DNA of 64,000 nt, from the NCBI GenBank assembly GCA_021787735.1, contig JAJYLL010000007.1, positions 23,724 to 87,723 of the forward strand, read 5' to 3'. This document shows, one piece after another, positions 9,608 through 18,879 of the stretch. Positions within the stretch are counted from its first letter, which is position 1. Each line of letters begins with the position of its first letter. A program made the position numbers and the translations under genes. Source of the stretch: Acidobacteriota bacterium (lineage in GTDB: Bacteria; Acidobacteriota; Terriglobia; UBA7540). Under the pieces are notes generated by a model, which saw only the letters and a program-made list of their open reading frames with translations, searched no databases and was not told the origin of the DNA.

Positions 9608-10051
9608 TTACTTCAGATGCTTAACCATCACCCAGGCCGCCTGTCCGTTGCTGTAATATCCCTCCACTTTATCCACCTTCTTGTAACCTCTCGCTTCATA
9701 AAAAGCCTGCGCCACCAGGTTATCTTCTGCCGTCTCAAGATAGATAAGCCGCAGCCCGGCGTTGCGCGCCCAGTTTTCGGCAACATCCATCAACTCCGTG
9801 CCAACTCCGCGGCGCCGAAAACCCTCCAAGACATCGATGGTTGTAATGTGCCCTATACGGGGAGGTTCGCGGTCCGCAATCAGAAAACCAGCAATCGAGC
9901 CCTCGTGCTCAGCCACCCAGGTCCTTGAAGAACGGTGAGCTATGAACGCGGCCAGAACATCCTGTGGGTAGGAAACACCGGGGGGAAAACACTTCTGGTC
10001 AATTTCGGAAAGTGTGGGCAGATCAGCCGGTCCGAAGGTGCGAATACGCAT
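9608..10051 (-). CDS. GNAT-family N-acetyltransferase (RimI-like)
   Basis: This small GCN5-related acetyltransferase uses acetyl-CoA. The central FRRRGVGTELMDVAENWA segment is the canonical acetyl-CoA pyrophosphate loop (R/Q-x-x-G-x-G/A), followed by LIYLETAEDNLVAQAFYEARGY, a hallmark of RimI and related N-terminal acetyltransferases. Starting at the ATG at 10051 gives 147 residues beginning MRIRTFGPADLPTL, the normal length for RimI; the 28 extra residues in the track are unlike the family. It lies downstream of the class V aminotransferase gene on the same strand. Ribosomal protein S18 is one possible target, but many RimI-like proteins have other substrates. Confidence 0.85.
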   Translation of the reverse strand: MRIRTFGPADLPTLSEIDQKCFPPGVSYPQDVLAAFIAHRSSRTWVAEHEGSIAGFLIADREPPRIGHITTIDVLEGFRRRGVGTELMDVAENWARNAGLRLIYLETAEDNLVAQAFYEARGYKKVDKVEGYYSNGQAAWVMVKHLK

Positions 10052-10197
10052 AAGCGCAAGGAAAGGACTCAAGATGAAAAGGCGATCGGAGAAATTCCGT
10101 TCGACGCATGAAGATCGGGCCGCCGCACGATGCATCCGCCAGCTTCAGCGCCGTCACTTGCCGCCGGCATTGGGTCACCTCTGCAAGAGAGGCTCGT

Positions 10198-11328
10198 TCA
10201 GCTCGCAATTTCGAGCAGCCGCTCGATATCATCTCTGTCGTTGTAAAGATAAGGCGAAATCCGAATCCAGTGATGGCGCAGGCTGGCCTCAACTTGACCG
10301 GCTTTCAGCTTCTGAAAAAGGCTCTCTGTCGCGTCGGTGGAATCACACTGGAAACTCAAAATGGGAGAAGGATGCAGGGACCGGTCATCTTCTGCAAGAC
10401 GGTAGCCCCGCGATTTCAAGCCTTCGTCAGCTACATCAAGGAGACTGCTGCAATGCCGGCGCACGGCGTCCACTCCCGCGCCTCTCACAAATTCGAGCGA
10501 AGCCTCAAGCGCGGACAAGTTCAAGAAGTTGCCGGTCTCGGGAACATCAAAAATCCGGGCAGCGGCAGGCAGCTTGAAATCATCCACCGGAAGCGCATCA
10601 AACTCCTCCGCACCGTCCACTGAAAGCCAGTTGACGACCTTCAGATCCAAGCGGTTCAATAATTCGTCTCGGACATATACAAAACCCGTCCCATAGGGCC
10701 CCAGAAGCCACTTGTAGGCGGCCACAGCCATTACATCAACCGGTAGCTCGTGGACATTCAGTTCCAGCGCACCCACACCCTGGGTGCCGTCTACGACAAA
10801 CAAGGCCCCCCGCTCGCGGGCCAGCGCGCCCATCTCCGCAAGATTGATCCGCCTTCCGTTTGAATAATTCACCCAATCAAGCGCCAGGATTTTCGTATCA
10901 GACGTAAAGGCACGTACGACATCATCCAACCTGAGGGGCCTCTCGTCGCTCCTCAGAATCCGCACACTTACACCCTTTCGCCGCATGTGCAGCCAGGTGA
11001 AAAGGTTTGAGGGGAAATTGCTGGCGGCAACAATCACTTCGCCCCCGGGGCCAAGGTTCAATCCTGAAGCCACGACGCCAATGCCCTGGGTCGCGCCGCT
11101 TGTCAGACCAATTTCGTTATCGTCGCTGCCAATGATCGCAGCAAGGTGGTGGCGAACGCGATGCGGCAGGTCGAAGTACTCGGCCTCATCCATACGCTCC
11201 GGGTGGCATTTCAATTCGATCGCTTGATGGGCGCGTGCGACGGCCGTGAGAGGAAACACTCCCTGGTAGGCACAATTCAGATAAGTTGTGTCGCCAAAGT
11301 CCGGAAAGTGCGTGCGGTAATCAATCAT
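10198..11328 (-). CDS. Class V aminotransferase / cysteine desulfurase-like PLP enzyme
   Basis: This is a fold-type I PLP enzyme related to the class V group (SufS/NifS, isopenicillin-N epimerase, kynureninase). The PLP lysine lies in VAAYKWLLGPYGTGF, preceded by the cofactor aspartate region ALDWVNYSNGRRINL and the substrate-side FVVDGTQGVGAL. A TSGATQGIGVVA phosphate-binding segment is also visible. The ATG at 11328 (MIDYRTHFPDFG) gives about 376 residues and matches the family's N terminus better than the TTG at 11352. No catalytic cysteine motif of a desulfurase is evident near the C terminus (the SSLLD region has none), so a lyase, epimerase or aminotransferase role is more likely than sulfur transfer. 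Confidence 0.85.
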   Translation of the reverse strand: MIDYRTHFPDFGDTTYLNCAYQGVFPLTAVARAHQAIELKCHPERMDEAEYFDLPHRVRHHLAAIIGSDDNEIGLTSGATQGIGVVASGLNLGPGGEVIVAASNFPSNLFTWLHMRRKGVSVRILRSDERPLRLDDVVRAFTSDTKILALDWVNYSNGRRINLAEMGALARERGALFVVDGTQGVGALELNVHELPVDVMAVAAYKWLLGPYGTGFVYVRDELLNRLDLKVVNWLSVDGAEEFDALPVDDFKLPAAARIFDVPETGNFLNLSALEASLEFVRGAGVDAVRRHCSSLLDVADEGLKSRGYRLAEDDRSLHPSPILSFQCDSTDATESLFQKLKAGQVEASLRHHWIRISPYLYNDRDDIERLLEIAS

Positions 11329-11401
11329 TGGACAATCTGCCACCCACAACAAGATAAACTCAATGGCGAGGATTGTCCATCTGCCGACAGGTCAAAGTCC
11401 T

Positions 11402-11869
11402 TCATCTTCCGGCTCGAAGGATGCTCGCGTTCAGGTGGGCCGTTATTTCCGACGCTGCCTGTCCCACCGCCTTCGAAAGGTCTTTCGGATCAGAAGGAAC
11501 GTGAATGACGTCCTGCCAAATGGCCTGGCCAGTGATGCGATCACTGATGTAAACCTCGGCATCCAGCCGCTTCAGACGACGCAAGTCAAAACAAGTTCCG
11601 CGGACAATTGCATCAGCGTCATCTTTGTTTTTCACTACCTTCAGCCCTGAGACGTGGGCCAGACGATCAGCAAGTTTCTCATCCAGATTGTGATCGATCC
11701 GCGCAATGTAAACTCTGCGCATTCTTACCAGCATATGTCGGTTGGCAGTCCGAAAAGTCGATGGACCTTCTAGCGAGGGCCCCGACGAACCGAGCGTCGG
11801 CGCTTGTTGGGCGGGAAGCATTTGGATCGAGATAAGGCAAATTGCCAGGGCCCCAAATAGATGCCTCAT
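11402..11869 (-). CDS. Secreted hypothetical protein
   Basis: I do not recognise a precise family. A Sec signal peptide is clear (MRHLFGALAICLISIQMLPAQQ) with probable cleavage around residue 20 before QQAP. The mature part of about 135 residues has alternating beta and alpha character and includes NLDEKLADRLAHVSGLKVV, VRGTCFDLRRLKRLDAEVYI and DRITGQAIWQDV, reminiscent of small periplasmic proteins that carry a nucleotide-free TolB N-terminal or CsgG-like fold. Of the two adjacent starts, the ATG at 11869 has GGAGG six bases upstream and is preferred. It is not obviously in an operon with the downstream class V enzyme, though the strands agree. Confidence 0.6.
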   Translation of the reverse strand: MRHLFGALAICLISIQMLPAQQAPTLGSSGPSLEGPSTFRTANRHMLVRMRRVYIARIDHNLDEKLADRLAHVSGLKVVKNKDDADAIVRGTCFDLRRLKRLDAEVYISDRITGQAIWQDVIHVPSDPKDLSKAVGQAASEITAHLNASILRAGR

Positions 11870-12047
11870 CACAAGCCTCCGTTGATGGTATCGACTTTTA
11901 GTTTAACAGAAAGAGTTTGAGCAGGCGCATCTGCGTATAGAAAGGCCTTCGGGGCACAATCCACTGAGATGAGGGGGCTGGCATGAAGATAGATTCTCGC
12001 CGCCCCAAGGCAGGTACTTACCAAGTGCCAGTTTCGCCGCAAGAAAC

Positions 12048-12368
12048 CTATTGCGAACCAAGTTCTTTCAATTCAAGGTCCAGGAGCTTCTGCCGGTCCT
12101 TGAGGGTCTGGCGCTCGTCCTTTTGCTTCTGGCAGAGCGTTCGCTGCTCCTGCTTCAACTCATGCTTTAGCTGCGTACGCATAGCTTTAGGTAAACTTGA
12201 ATTTTTCAGCGATTCTTTGGCGAGTTTCTGTTTCAGTTTTAAGGCCTGCAGTTCCTGTTTCTGCCGTGCCTCCAACAGGGTCTTTTCCGACAGCCATTGC
12301 TGGCCTGCAAAGGCCGGACCGGCAAGAAAACCAACAACCAGAATCAATATGCATGCTCTCTGCATCAT
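12048..12368 (-). CDS. Small secreted coiled-coil hypothetical protein
   Basis: The predicted product has 106 residues with a Sec signal peptide (MMQRACILILVVGFLAGPAFAG, cleavage after AFA). The mature part is almost entirely charged helix rich in K, E, Q and L, for example ARQKQELQALKLKQKLAKE and KQKDERQTLKDRQKLLDLE, which suggests a periplasmic coiled coil. The track's start at 12446 adds 26 residues with no signal character; the ATG at 12368 puts the signal peptide at the N terminus. The helical pattern is reminiscent of periplasmic OmpH/Skp-type or metal-resistance coiled-coil proteins, but no diagnostic motif is present. It lies alone downstream of polA. Confidence 0.6.
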   Translation of the reverse strand: MMQRACILILVVGFLAGPAFAGQQWLSEKTLLEARQKQELQALKLKQKLAKESLKNSSLPKAMRTQLKHELKQEQRTLCQKQKDERQTLKDRQKLLDLELKELGSQ

Positions 12369-12551
12369 TACGTCACCACAGCCGAACAGGAACCGCGGGA
12401 AACGGCCCACCAATGCACGGCGGTGGCCGCAGTATTCCCTGCCCATCTTTATCGGCTATTTCGCAAAGAGGATGAGTTGCTGAAGTGGTCTCGATATGTT
12501 TGGCAAATACCCCAAGGGTCTCGGTGACGGAGAAGAAACGCCTCTGTCCCC

Positions 12552-15218
12552 TTATTTGGCTTCTTTCCAGTTCTTTCCCGAGCCCATATCAACCTTCAGC
12601 GGCACTTTGAGCGGATAAACACCTTCCATTTCCGCCCGAATAATGTCGTAGGCAGGCTCAACTTCCGCTTCCGGCGCCTCGAAGACCAGTTCGTCGTGAA
12701 CGGTTAGAATCATGCGGGTTTTCAGCTTCTCCTGCTTCAGCCGGTCGTGCGTTTTGACCATGGCCATCTTCAGCAAATCGGCAGCGGTGCCCTGTAGCGG
12801 AGTGTTCATTGCCTCTCGCTCGGCCCGGTTGCGCGCCATGTTGTCCTGACTATTGATTTCCGGAATGGGGCGCATACGTCCGAAGAGTGTGCGAACCCGC
12901 TCAGTTGTTCGCGCTTCCTCGATGCGGGCTTCCAGATAGGCTCGCACGCCCCCATACCGCTTGAAGTAGGCGTCAATGTACTGTTGAGCTTCGGTCTTGC
13001 TGGAACCCGTCCGGGCCGCCAGACCAAAGGAACTCAAGCCATAAATCACGCCGTAATTGATTGCCTTGGCCATTCGCCGGTGTTCGTGGTTTTGCAATGC
13101 GGGCGGAACGCCGAAGATTTCCTGAGCCGTGCGTGCGTGGATGTCCTCGCCTCGCGTGAACGCTTCGATCAGCAATGGGTCTCCGGACATGTGCGCCAGC
13201 ACCCTCAACTCAATCTGCGAATAGTCCGAGGCAATCAGCAGCCAGCCCGGCTCCGCCACAAACGCCGAGCGGATCCGCAGGCCAAACTCCTCGCCGATCG
13301 GAATATTCTGCAGATTGGGATTGGAAGATGAGAGCCGCCCCGTTCGGGCTACAGTCTGGTTGAAACTCGTGTGCACGCGCCCGGTTTGCGGATTGATGTA
13401 CTTTGGCAAGGCGTCCACGTAAGTCGACTTCAATTTTGCGCGAGTGCGATAGTCGATGATTTTCCGCGGCAGGTCGTATTCTTCCGCCAGCGATTCCAGC
13501 ACCGAGGCTTCCGTGGAATACTGTCCGCTTTTCTTCAGCTTCTTGCCACCTGGAAGTTTCAGCTTTTCAAAAAGAATCTGCCCCAGTTGCTTTGGCGAGT
13601 CGATATCGAAGGGTTCGCCGGCCAGATCATAAATCTGATGGGTAAGGTCCGTGAGTTCGCCTCCGAATTCATCTGACATGCGCACAAGGATCGCCGGATC
13701 GATCTTGACTCCGGTTGTTTCAACGTCAGCCAGCACGGCGGCCAGCGGCAACTCAATCTGCGAATAAAGTTCCCGGACGTTTTGCCGCGAAACCTGAGGA
13801 CTCATTGTTGTGGCAAGCTCGTGGGTGTAAAGCGCGGCTTGCCCGAGCGAGCTGTTAATTTTCCGGCCCAGCCTTAACAGCGCCACTGACTCCAGGGTGT
13901 GGCTGGTAGCCAACGGATTCAGCAAATAGGAATAGAGCATCGTATCGTGCGCCACAACGCCCGGTTCGATCTCCTGTTGGCGCAAAATCATCCGGAACAG
14001 TTTTGAATTGTGCACCGCCAACGCATAGGTTTCGCCCGCAAGAACGGTGCTGAGCCCGGCCAGCGCGCTCTCCAGCGATGCCCCCGCGATTACTCCGGCA
14101 CGTTTGCCGTCTGATAAGCCCAGGCCCGACAATCGGCCCCCAAAGCCTTCTTCGCCCTCGACTGCAAACGCAATGGCCAGCCCCGCGCTTTCGGGAACCA
14201 CCTTGAGCCAATCCTCGACTTCTCCGGAAGTCCGGAGCTCTGCCGACTCGTCACCAGCATCGGCTTCTTCCGGTTCGGATTCCTGCAGAAGCTCGTTCAG
14301 AAGAGACGCAAACCCCAGTTCCTGGCACAAAGCCCGTATCTCATCCACGTCATACCGGGCAGGTGACAGGTCTTCGGGCTCGATTTCGAGCGGCACGTCG
14401 GTCCGGATCGTGGCAAGCTCACGGCTGAGCAGCGCTTCCTCGCGAAAATCGCGCAACGCTTCCCGGTAGCTCTGCCGTGACACCTGCTCATGATTGTCCA
14501 ATGCAGCTTCCAGCGTCCCAAATTGGTTGATCAGTTCCGTGGCGCCTTTGGGGCCGATGTAGCTCCTTTTCTTGCCGTTTTCGGTTTGCTGAGGCTCGCG
14601 ACCGGGCAAAGGACGCGCGCCGGGGATATTGTCGCTGGGATCACCGGTCAGAGCTAGCCAGTCCACCACCTGGCCGGGTTCCACTCCGAGGATTTCTTTC
14701 ACCTTGACTGCGTCGCAGATTGTTTCGCCGTTCGAAGCGGAGCGGGCCGGTTTCAGGACCTTTACATTGTCATCAACAAGCTGAAAAAGGTCTTCGTCAC
14801 CGGAAGCGATCAGGACCTCTTCGCCCTGCTCGGAAGCCCGGCGCGCGAGGGTACCGATCAGGTCATCCGCCTCGAATCCCGCCTTCTCAACCAGAGGCAG
14901 ACCGAGCGCCTTGCAGAAGCGATGCACATAAGGAAGCTGAACACCCAGTTCTTCCGGAAACGGAGGCCGGTTGGCCTTGTACTCCTCAAAGAGCCGGTCG
15001 CGAAAAGTGGGCTCCGCCATGTCAAAAGCCACCGCAACCTTGTCCGGCTTGTAATCTTTTAGGAGCTTCCGTATCGTCCGCAGAAAGATATAGATGGCTT
15101 TGGTGGGCATCCCGCTCGGCGAAGTCAGAGTGGTTTGCATCGGAGCATAAAACGCCCGGAAAATCAGCGACATCGCATCAATCAGGATCACTCTTCCAGG
15201 TTTTGCCGTCTCGGCCAC
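12552..15218 (-). CDS. polA: DNA polymerase I with inactive proofreading domain
   Basis: Family A DNA polymerase for Okazaki-fragment processing and repair. The 5' nuclease domain (about residues 1-300) retains ILIDAMSLIFRAF, AFDMAEPTFRD, EADDLIGTLA and SGDEDLFQLV, but its helix-turn-helix carries a roughly 18-residue insert after SDNIPG. The 3'-5' exonuclease domain (about 320-490) has lost the catalytic acids: the DxE site reads IAFAVEGEEG and the later NxxxD motif reads NSKLFRMI, so proofreading should be dead. The polymerase domain is intact, with SDYSQIELRVLAHMSGD (motif A), RRMAKAINYGVIYG (motif B) and VHDELVFEAP (motif C). The total of 888 residues is normal. It stands as its own transcript. 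Confidence 0.96.
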   Translation of the reverse strand: MAETAKPGRVILIDAMSLIFRAFYAPMQTTLTSPSGMPTKAIYIFLRTIRKLLKDYKPDKVAVAFDMAEPTFRDRLFEEYKANRPPFPEELGVQLPYVHRFCKALGLPLVEKAGFEADDLIGTLARRASEQGEEVLIASGDEDLFQLVDDNVKVLKPARSASNGETICDAVKVKEILGVEPGQVVDWLALTGDPSDNIPGARPLPGREPQQTENGKKRSYIGPKGATELINQFGTLEAALDNHEQVSRQSYREALRDFREEALLSRELATIRTDVPLEIEPEDLSPARYDVDEIRALCQELGFASLLNELLQESEPEEADAGDESAELRTSGEVEDWLKVVPESAGLAIAFAVEGEEGFGGRLSGLGLSDGKRAGVIAGASLESALAGLSTVLAGETYALAVHNSKLFRMILRQQEIEPGVVAHDTMLYSYLLNPLATSHTLESVALLRLGRKINSSLGQAALYTHELATTMSPQVSRQNVRELYSQIELPLAAVLADVETTGVKIDPAILVRMSDEFGGELTDLTHQIYDLAGEPFDIDSPKQLGQILFEKLKLPGGKKLKKSGQYSTEASVLESLAEEYDLPRKIIDYRTRAKLKSTYVDALPKYINPQTGRVHTSFNQTVARTGRLSSSNPNLQNIPIGEEFGLRIRSAFVAEPGWLLIASDYSQIELRVLAHMSGDPLLIEAFTRGEDIHARTAQEIFGVPPALQNHEHRRMAKAINYGVIYGLSSFGLAARTGSSKTEAQQYIDAYFKRYGGVRAYLEARIEEARTTERVRTLFGRMRPIPEINSQDNMARNRAEREAMNTPLQGTAADLLKMAMVKTHDRLKQEKLKTRMILTVHDELVFEAPEAEVEPAYDIIRAEMEGVYPLKVPLKVDMGSGKNWKEAK

Positions 15219-15403
15219 GCGCTTGCCCTCCTCGAATAACAGGTATTGTAGCTTACAGGCAGCCGTAACTTGGCATCAGATTTGGAGGAAATGTGAGCCG
15301 TTATGCGCCAAATTGTTGTATGTTTGCCACACTTACAGAATGGTCTATTCTGGTTTGATCTAGCAACGACTTTAAAATGAAAGACTTATAAATATATTTA
15401 ACG

Positions 15404-15419
15404 TGGCATCTTTCTTGCT
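15404..15419 (+). promoter_or_regulatory. Sigma54-type (-24/-12) promoter of lpxC
   Basis: The sequence TGGCATCTTTCTTGCT matches the RpoN consensus TGGCAC-N5-TTGC with correct spacing: the GG at 15405-15406 and GC at 15417-15418 are the invariant -24 and -12 doublets. The expected transcription start near 15430 lies downstream of the ATG at 15423, so it supports the TTG start at 15447 and the GGGAGG ribosome site at 15437-15442. RpoN control would imply an enhancer-binding activator; no upstream activator site was identified. Confidence 0.55.
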
Positions 15420-15446
15420 AGTATGCTTAGGTCTGCGGGAGGTTTG

Positions 15447-16361
15447 TTGAGCTACCAGAATACGATTGCGCGCGCAGTAACAATAGAAGGGATTGGGTTG
15501 CACACGGGTGTTCCGGTGCACGTGCGGCTGTCGCCAGCCCCAAGCGGAACGGGTATTATCTTCAGGCGAGTTGACCTGGACGGTTTCACTATCAAAGCGG
15601 CAGCAAAGAATGTGGCAAGGGTCAGTTATGCCACCAGTCTGATGCGGAAGGGCGTGCTCATCTCAACCACGGAGCATCTGCTTTCCGCCCTTGCAGCTTC
15701 AAGGATAGACAACGTCTTTATTGAAATTGATAACCTTGAAGTGCCCATCATGGATGGCAGCGCGATCCCCTTCCTGCGATTGATTCAGGAAGCCGGTGTG
15801 AAACAGCAGCGCGCCTGGCAGCCATGGGCGAAAATTGTTAAGCCGGTCGAAGTTGTGGATGGCCAGAAGCGCATCGCAATTTATCCTTCTGAGGAGTTCA
15901 AAGTCACCTATCGGATATCTTTTGATCACCCTATGATTGGCGAGCAGGAACGTTCCTTCTCCATGAACCAGCCCGGCTATGAGCGCGGCATCGCCCCGGC
16001 CAGAACGTTCGGCTTTTTCGATGAGGTTGAAATGCTTCGCCGGAGCGGCCTGGTGCGCGGAGGCTCGCTGGAAAACGCCATCGTCCTCACCAAAACAGGT
16101 GTGATGAATCCCGAAGGTCTGCGCTTCCCCGACGAATTCTGCCGGCACAAGATCCTGGACGTGATCGGAGATCTGGTCATGTTCGGGCGTCCCCTGATCG
16201 GACACGTTGTGGCAGACCGCGCTGGCCACGCCATGCACATTGCGCTGGTCAACCGGCTACTGCGCGACAAGAGCGCCTGGAAGCTGATACGAGCACCACA
16301 GACTCTCCCCGGAACGCCACGCGCTGAGGCCCCTGCCGCAGCCGCCAGCGCTGCGTCTTAG
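15447..16361 (+). CDS. lpxC: UDP-3-O-acyl-N-acetylglucosamine deacetylase LpxC
   Basis: LpxC removes the N-acetyl group from UDP-3-O-acyl-GlcNAc, the committed zinc-dependent step of lipid A synthesis, which implies an LPS outer membrane. Visible motifs are GIGLHTGVPV, STTEHLLSALAA (zinc His), VPIMDGSAIPF, ARTFGF, the second zinc ligand region HKILDVIGDLVMFG and the AGHAMH catalytic-His motif. The TTG at 15447 is preferred over the track's ATG at 15423: it gives 304 residues, aligns MSYQNTIARAV with the family N terminus, sits four bases after GGGAGG, and lies downstream of the predicted sigma54 start site. The C terminus is alanine- and proline-rich. Confidence 0.93.
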   Translation: MSYQNTIARAVTIEGIGLHTGVPVHVRLSPAPSGTGIIFRRVDLDGFTIKAAAKNVARVSYATSLMRKGVLISTTEHLLSALAASRIDNVFIEIDNLEVPIMDGSAIPFLRLIQEAGVKQQRAWQPWAKIVKPVEVVDGQKRIAIYPSEEFKVTYRISFDHPMIGEQERSFSMNQPGYERGIAPARTFGFFDEVEMLRRSGLVRGGSLENAIVLTKTGVMNPEGLRFPDEFCRHKILDVIGDLVMFGRPLIGHVVADRAGHAMHIALVNRLLRDKSAWKLIRAPQTLPGTPRAEAPAAAASAAS

Positions 16362-16416
16362 CACGTTATTTATCCGGGATTGTGAGGCTAGTCGCCCGCC
16401 TGTCCTTTTGATATAC

Positions 16417-16431
16417 TTCCCTCGAAGGGAA
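16417..16431. promoter_or_regulatory. Palindrome in the gdhA promoter region
   Basis: TTCCCTCGAAGGGAA is a perfect 6+6 inverted repeat with a 3-base centre, 24 bases before the glutamate dehydrogenase start. Its position suits an operator for a dimeric regulator, or a hairpin in the 5' leader. No regulator is assigned. Confidence 0.35.
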
Positions 16432-16454
16432 AGCAGTAGATTGCGAGAGTTCCC

Positions 16455-17720
16455 ATGGCTACAGTAGACACTGACAAAGAATTCAGCGTTTTCGATTCAA
16501 TGGCTGCACGATTCGACGTAGCGGCTCAGAAATTAGGACTTGATGAAGGAATCCTCAGGTATCTTCGCACTCCTAACCGCGAGATCATTGTCCACATCCC
16601 CGTCACCATGGACAATGGGCGGCTGGAAGTGTTTGTTGGATACCGTGTTCAGCACAGCATTGCGCGCGGTCCGTGCAAAGGCGGGGTCCGTTACTCACCA
16701 GAGGTGACGCTCGACGAGATCCGCGGCTTGGCAGCCGAGATGACCTGGAAATGCGCTGTAGTCAATATTCCGTTCGGCGGCGCCAAGGGAGGTATCGTCT
16801 GCGATCCGGAACACCTCAGCCAGAGCGAGCTTGAGAGAATCACCCGCCGCTACACGGCCGAGATTCTGGATTATATCGGCCCTGAGCGCGATGTTCCTGC
16901 CCCGGACATGAATACCAATGAGCAGACCATGGCGTGGATCATGGATACCTATTCCATGCACCTGCGCCACACTGTTACCGCTTGCGTTACGGGCAAGCCC
17001 TTCGGCCTGGGTGGGTCACGCGGCAGGCCCGCCGCCACAGGACGCGGCTGCATGATCGTTACCGACCAGGCGCTCAAACGCTTCGGACGGGAGCGCGAAC
17101 AGACGCGGGTTATCGTTCAAGGCTTCGGAAACGTCGGCTCGCAGGCCTCACGGCTGATGCACGAAGCCGGCTACAGGATCATCGGCGTTGCCGACATCCA
17201 CAGCGGAATCTACAACTCCAACGGCCTGGACATCCCTCAACTGCTGGAATACTCAAAGGAAAACAGAACCATTGAGGGCTTTCCGGAATCTGAGCCGATC
17301 GGCAGGCAGGAGATCCTGGAACAGGATTGCGACGTTCTGTTGCCGGCTGCCACCGAGAACGTAATTACCAGCAAGAACGCTGGGCACATCCGGGCCCGCA
17401 TTCTGGTCGAAGGAGCCAACAGCCCCACCACACCTCCCGCCGACGACATCCTGTTCGATCGCGGCGTCTTTGTCGTGCCCGATATTCTGGCCAACGCCGG
17501 CGGCGTCACCGTTTCTTATTTTGAATGGGTGCAGGACCGGCAGGGTTACTTCTGGCCCGAAGGGATGGTCAACGAACGGCTGAAACACATCCAGGTTGCG
17601 GCGTTCAACGACGTGGTTCATTTCGGCGAAAAGCACAACGTCAACAACCGCATCGCCGCCTACATGCTAGCCATCGACCGAGTTGCCACCACGCTGAAGT
17701 TGCGCGGCATCTACGCCTGA
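16455..17720 (+). CDS. gdhA: Glu/Leu/Phe/Val dehydrogenase (glutamate dehydrogenase)
   Basis: This enzyme interconverts glutamate and 2-oxoglutarate plus ammonia with NAD(P). Its N-terminal substrate domain has [18 protein letters not shown], with the substrate lysine, and [19 protein letters not shown], with the catalytic lysine. [18 protein letters not shown] follows, and then the Rossmann domain with [13 protein letters not shown]. The length of 421 residues is typical of the hexameric bacterial and archaeal class. Cofactor preference cannot be called with certainty. It is preceded by a perfect palindrome and followed by a strong bidirectional terminator, so it is probably monocistronic. 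Confidence 0.94.
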   Translation: MATVDTDKEFSVFDSMAARFDVAAQKLGLDEGILRYLRTPNREIIVHIPVTMDNGRLEVFVGYRVQHSIARGPCKGGVRYSPEVTLDEIRGLAAEMTWKCAVVNIPFGGAKGGIVCDPEHLSQSELERITRRYTAEILDYIGPERDVPAPDMNTNEQTMAWIMDTYSMHLRHTVTACVTGKPFGLGGSRGRPAATGRGCMIVTDQALKRFGREREQTRVIVQGFGNVGSQASRLMHEAGYRIIGVADIHSGIYNSNGLDIPQLLEYSKENRTIEGFPESEPIGRQEILEQDCDVLLPAATENVITSKNAGHIRARILVEGANSPTTPPADDILFDRGVFVVPDILANAGGVTVSYFEWVQDRQGYFWPEGMVNERLKHIQVAAFNDVVHFGEKHNVNNRIAAYMLAIDRVATTLKLRGIYA

Positions 17721-17748
17721 CTTCAAGGTGCGGAATCAATTCAAGCAG

Positions 17749-17794
17749 GAAAATCGCCCGGCGAGCAATAGTGATGGCTGCGCCGGGCGTTTCC
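17749..17794. terminator. Bidirectional hairpin terminator between gdhA and the aquaporin gene
   Basis: CGCCCGGCG at 17755-17763 pairs perfectly with CGCCGGGCG at 17781-17789, and GGAAA/TTTCC extends the stem on the outside. It lies between two convergent genes and would stop transcription from either side. T-runs are short, so efficiency is uncertain. Confidence 0.65.
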
Positions 17795-17798
17795 TCAA

Positions 17799-18461
<663 letters not shown>

Positions 18462-18579
18462 TCATCGCAGTCAGTCGCACCGTGACACCTGCCTTTCGGC
18501 AGGTTGTCATTTTCCGGGTCTGGACACCTCCTGTTTCCGCTCCTTGCTGAAATTCAACTTGCCAATACCGGTCAGTGCT

Positions 18580-18816
18580 TCAAGACCTTCCTGATGCTCT
18601 GGCCAACGCTGCCCGGCCAGCCTCAGTCAGGACATGGGTCTCATCTTTGGCTTCCACCAACCCCGCCTCAACCAGTTCCCGGACAGCACTGCGGACGCGG
18701 TAGAGAGCAAGCCCGGTCTTCTGCGCAAGTTCGCTGAGCGTTGCGCCATCCGAGAGGGCAGCGAGCATCGTGCGTGCCATTTCGGTCATCTGACCGCTGC
18801 TATCGATACAGGGCAT
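18580..18816 (-). CDS. Small winged-helix transcriptional regulator
   Basis: This 78-residue protein is essentially one winged-helix DNA-binding domain: MARTMLAALSDGATLSELAQ, KTGLALYRVRSAVRELVEAG and LVEAKDETHVLTEAGRAAL correspond to helix 1, the helix-turn-helix and the wing. It lacks the dimerisation helices of full MarR proteins and resembles stand-alone ArsR/MarR-like domains. The ATG at 18816 has GGAAGGAG six bases upstream, so the track's start at 18858 is too long. It sits between the peroxiredoxin and aquaporin genes on the same strand, which makes it a candidate regulator of both, though this is inference. Confidence 0.7.
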   Translation of the reverse strand: MPCIDSSGQMTEMARTMLAALSDGATLSELAQKTGLALYRVRSAVRELVEAGLVEAKDETHVLTEAGRAALARASGRS

Positions 18817-18879
18817 TGCAACTCCTTCCCGGGCGGGGACGGATTGTCCCCGCCTCACAATACGCCAATCGGAATTCGC

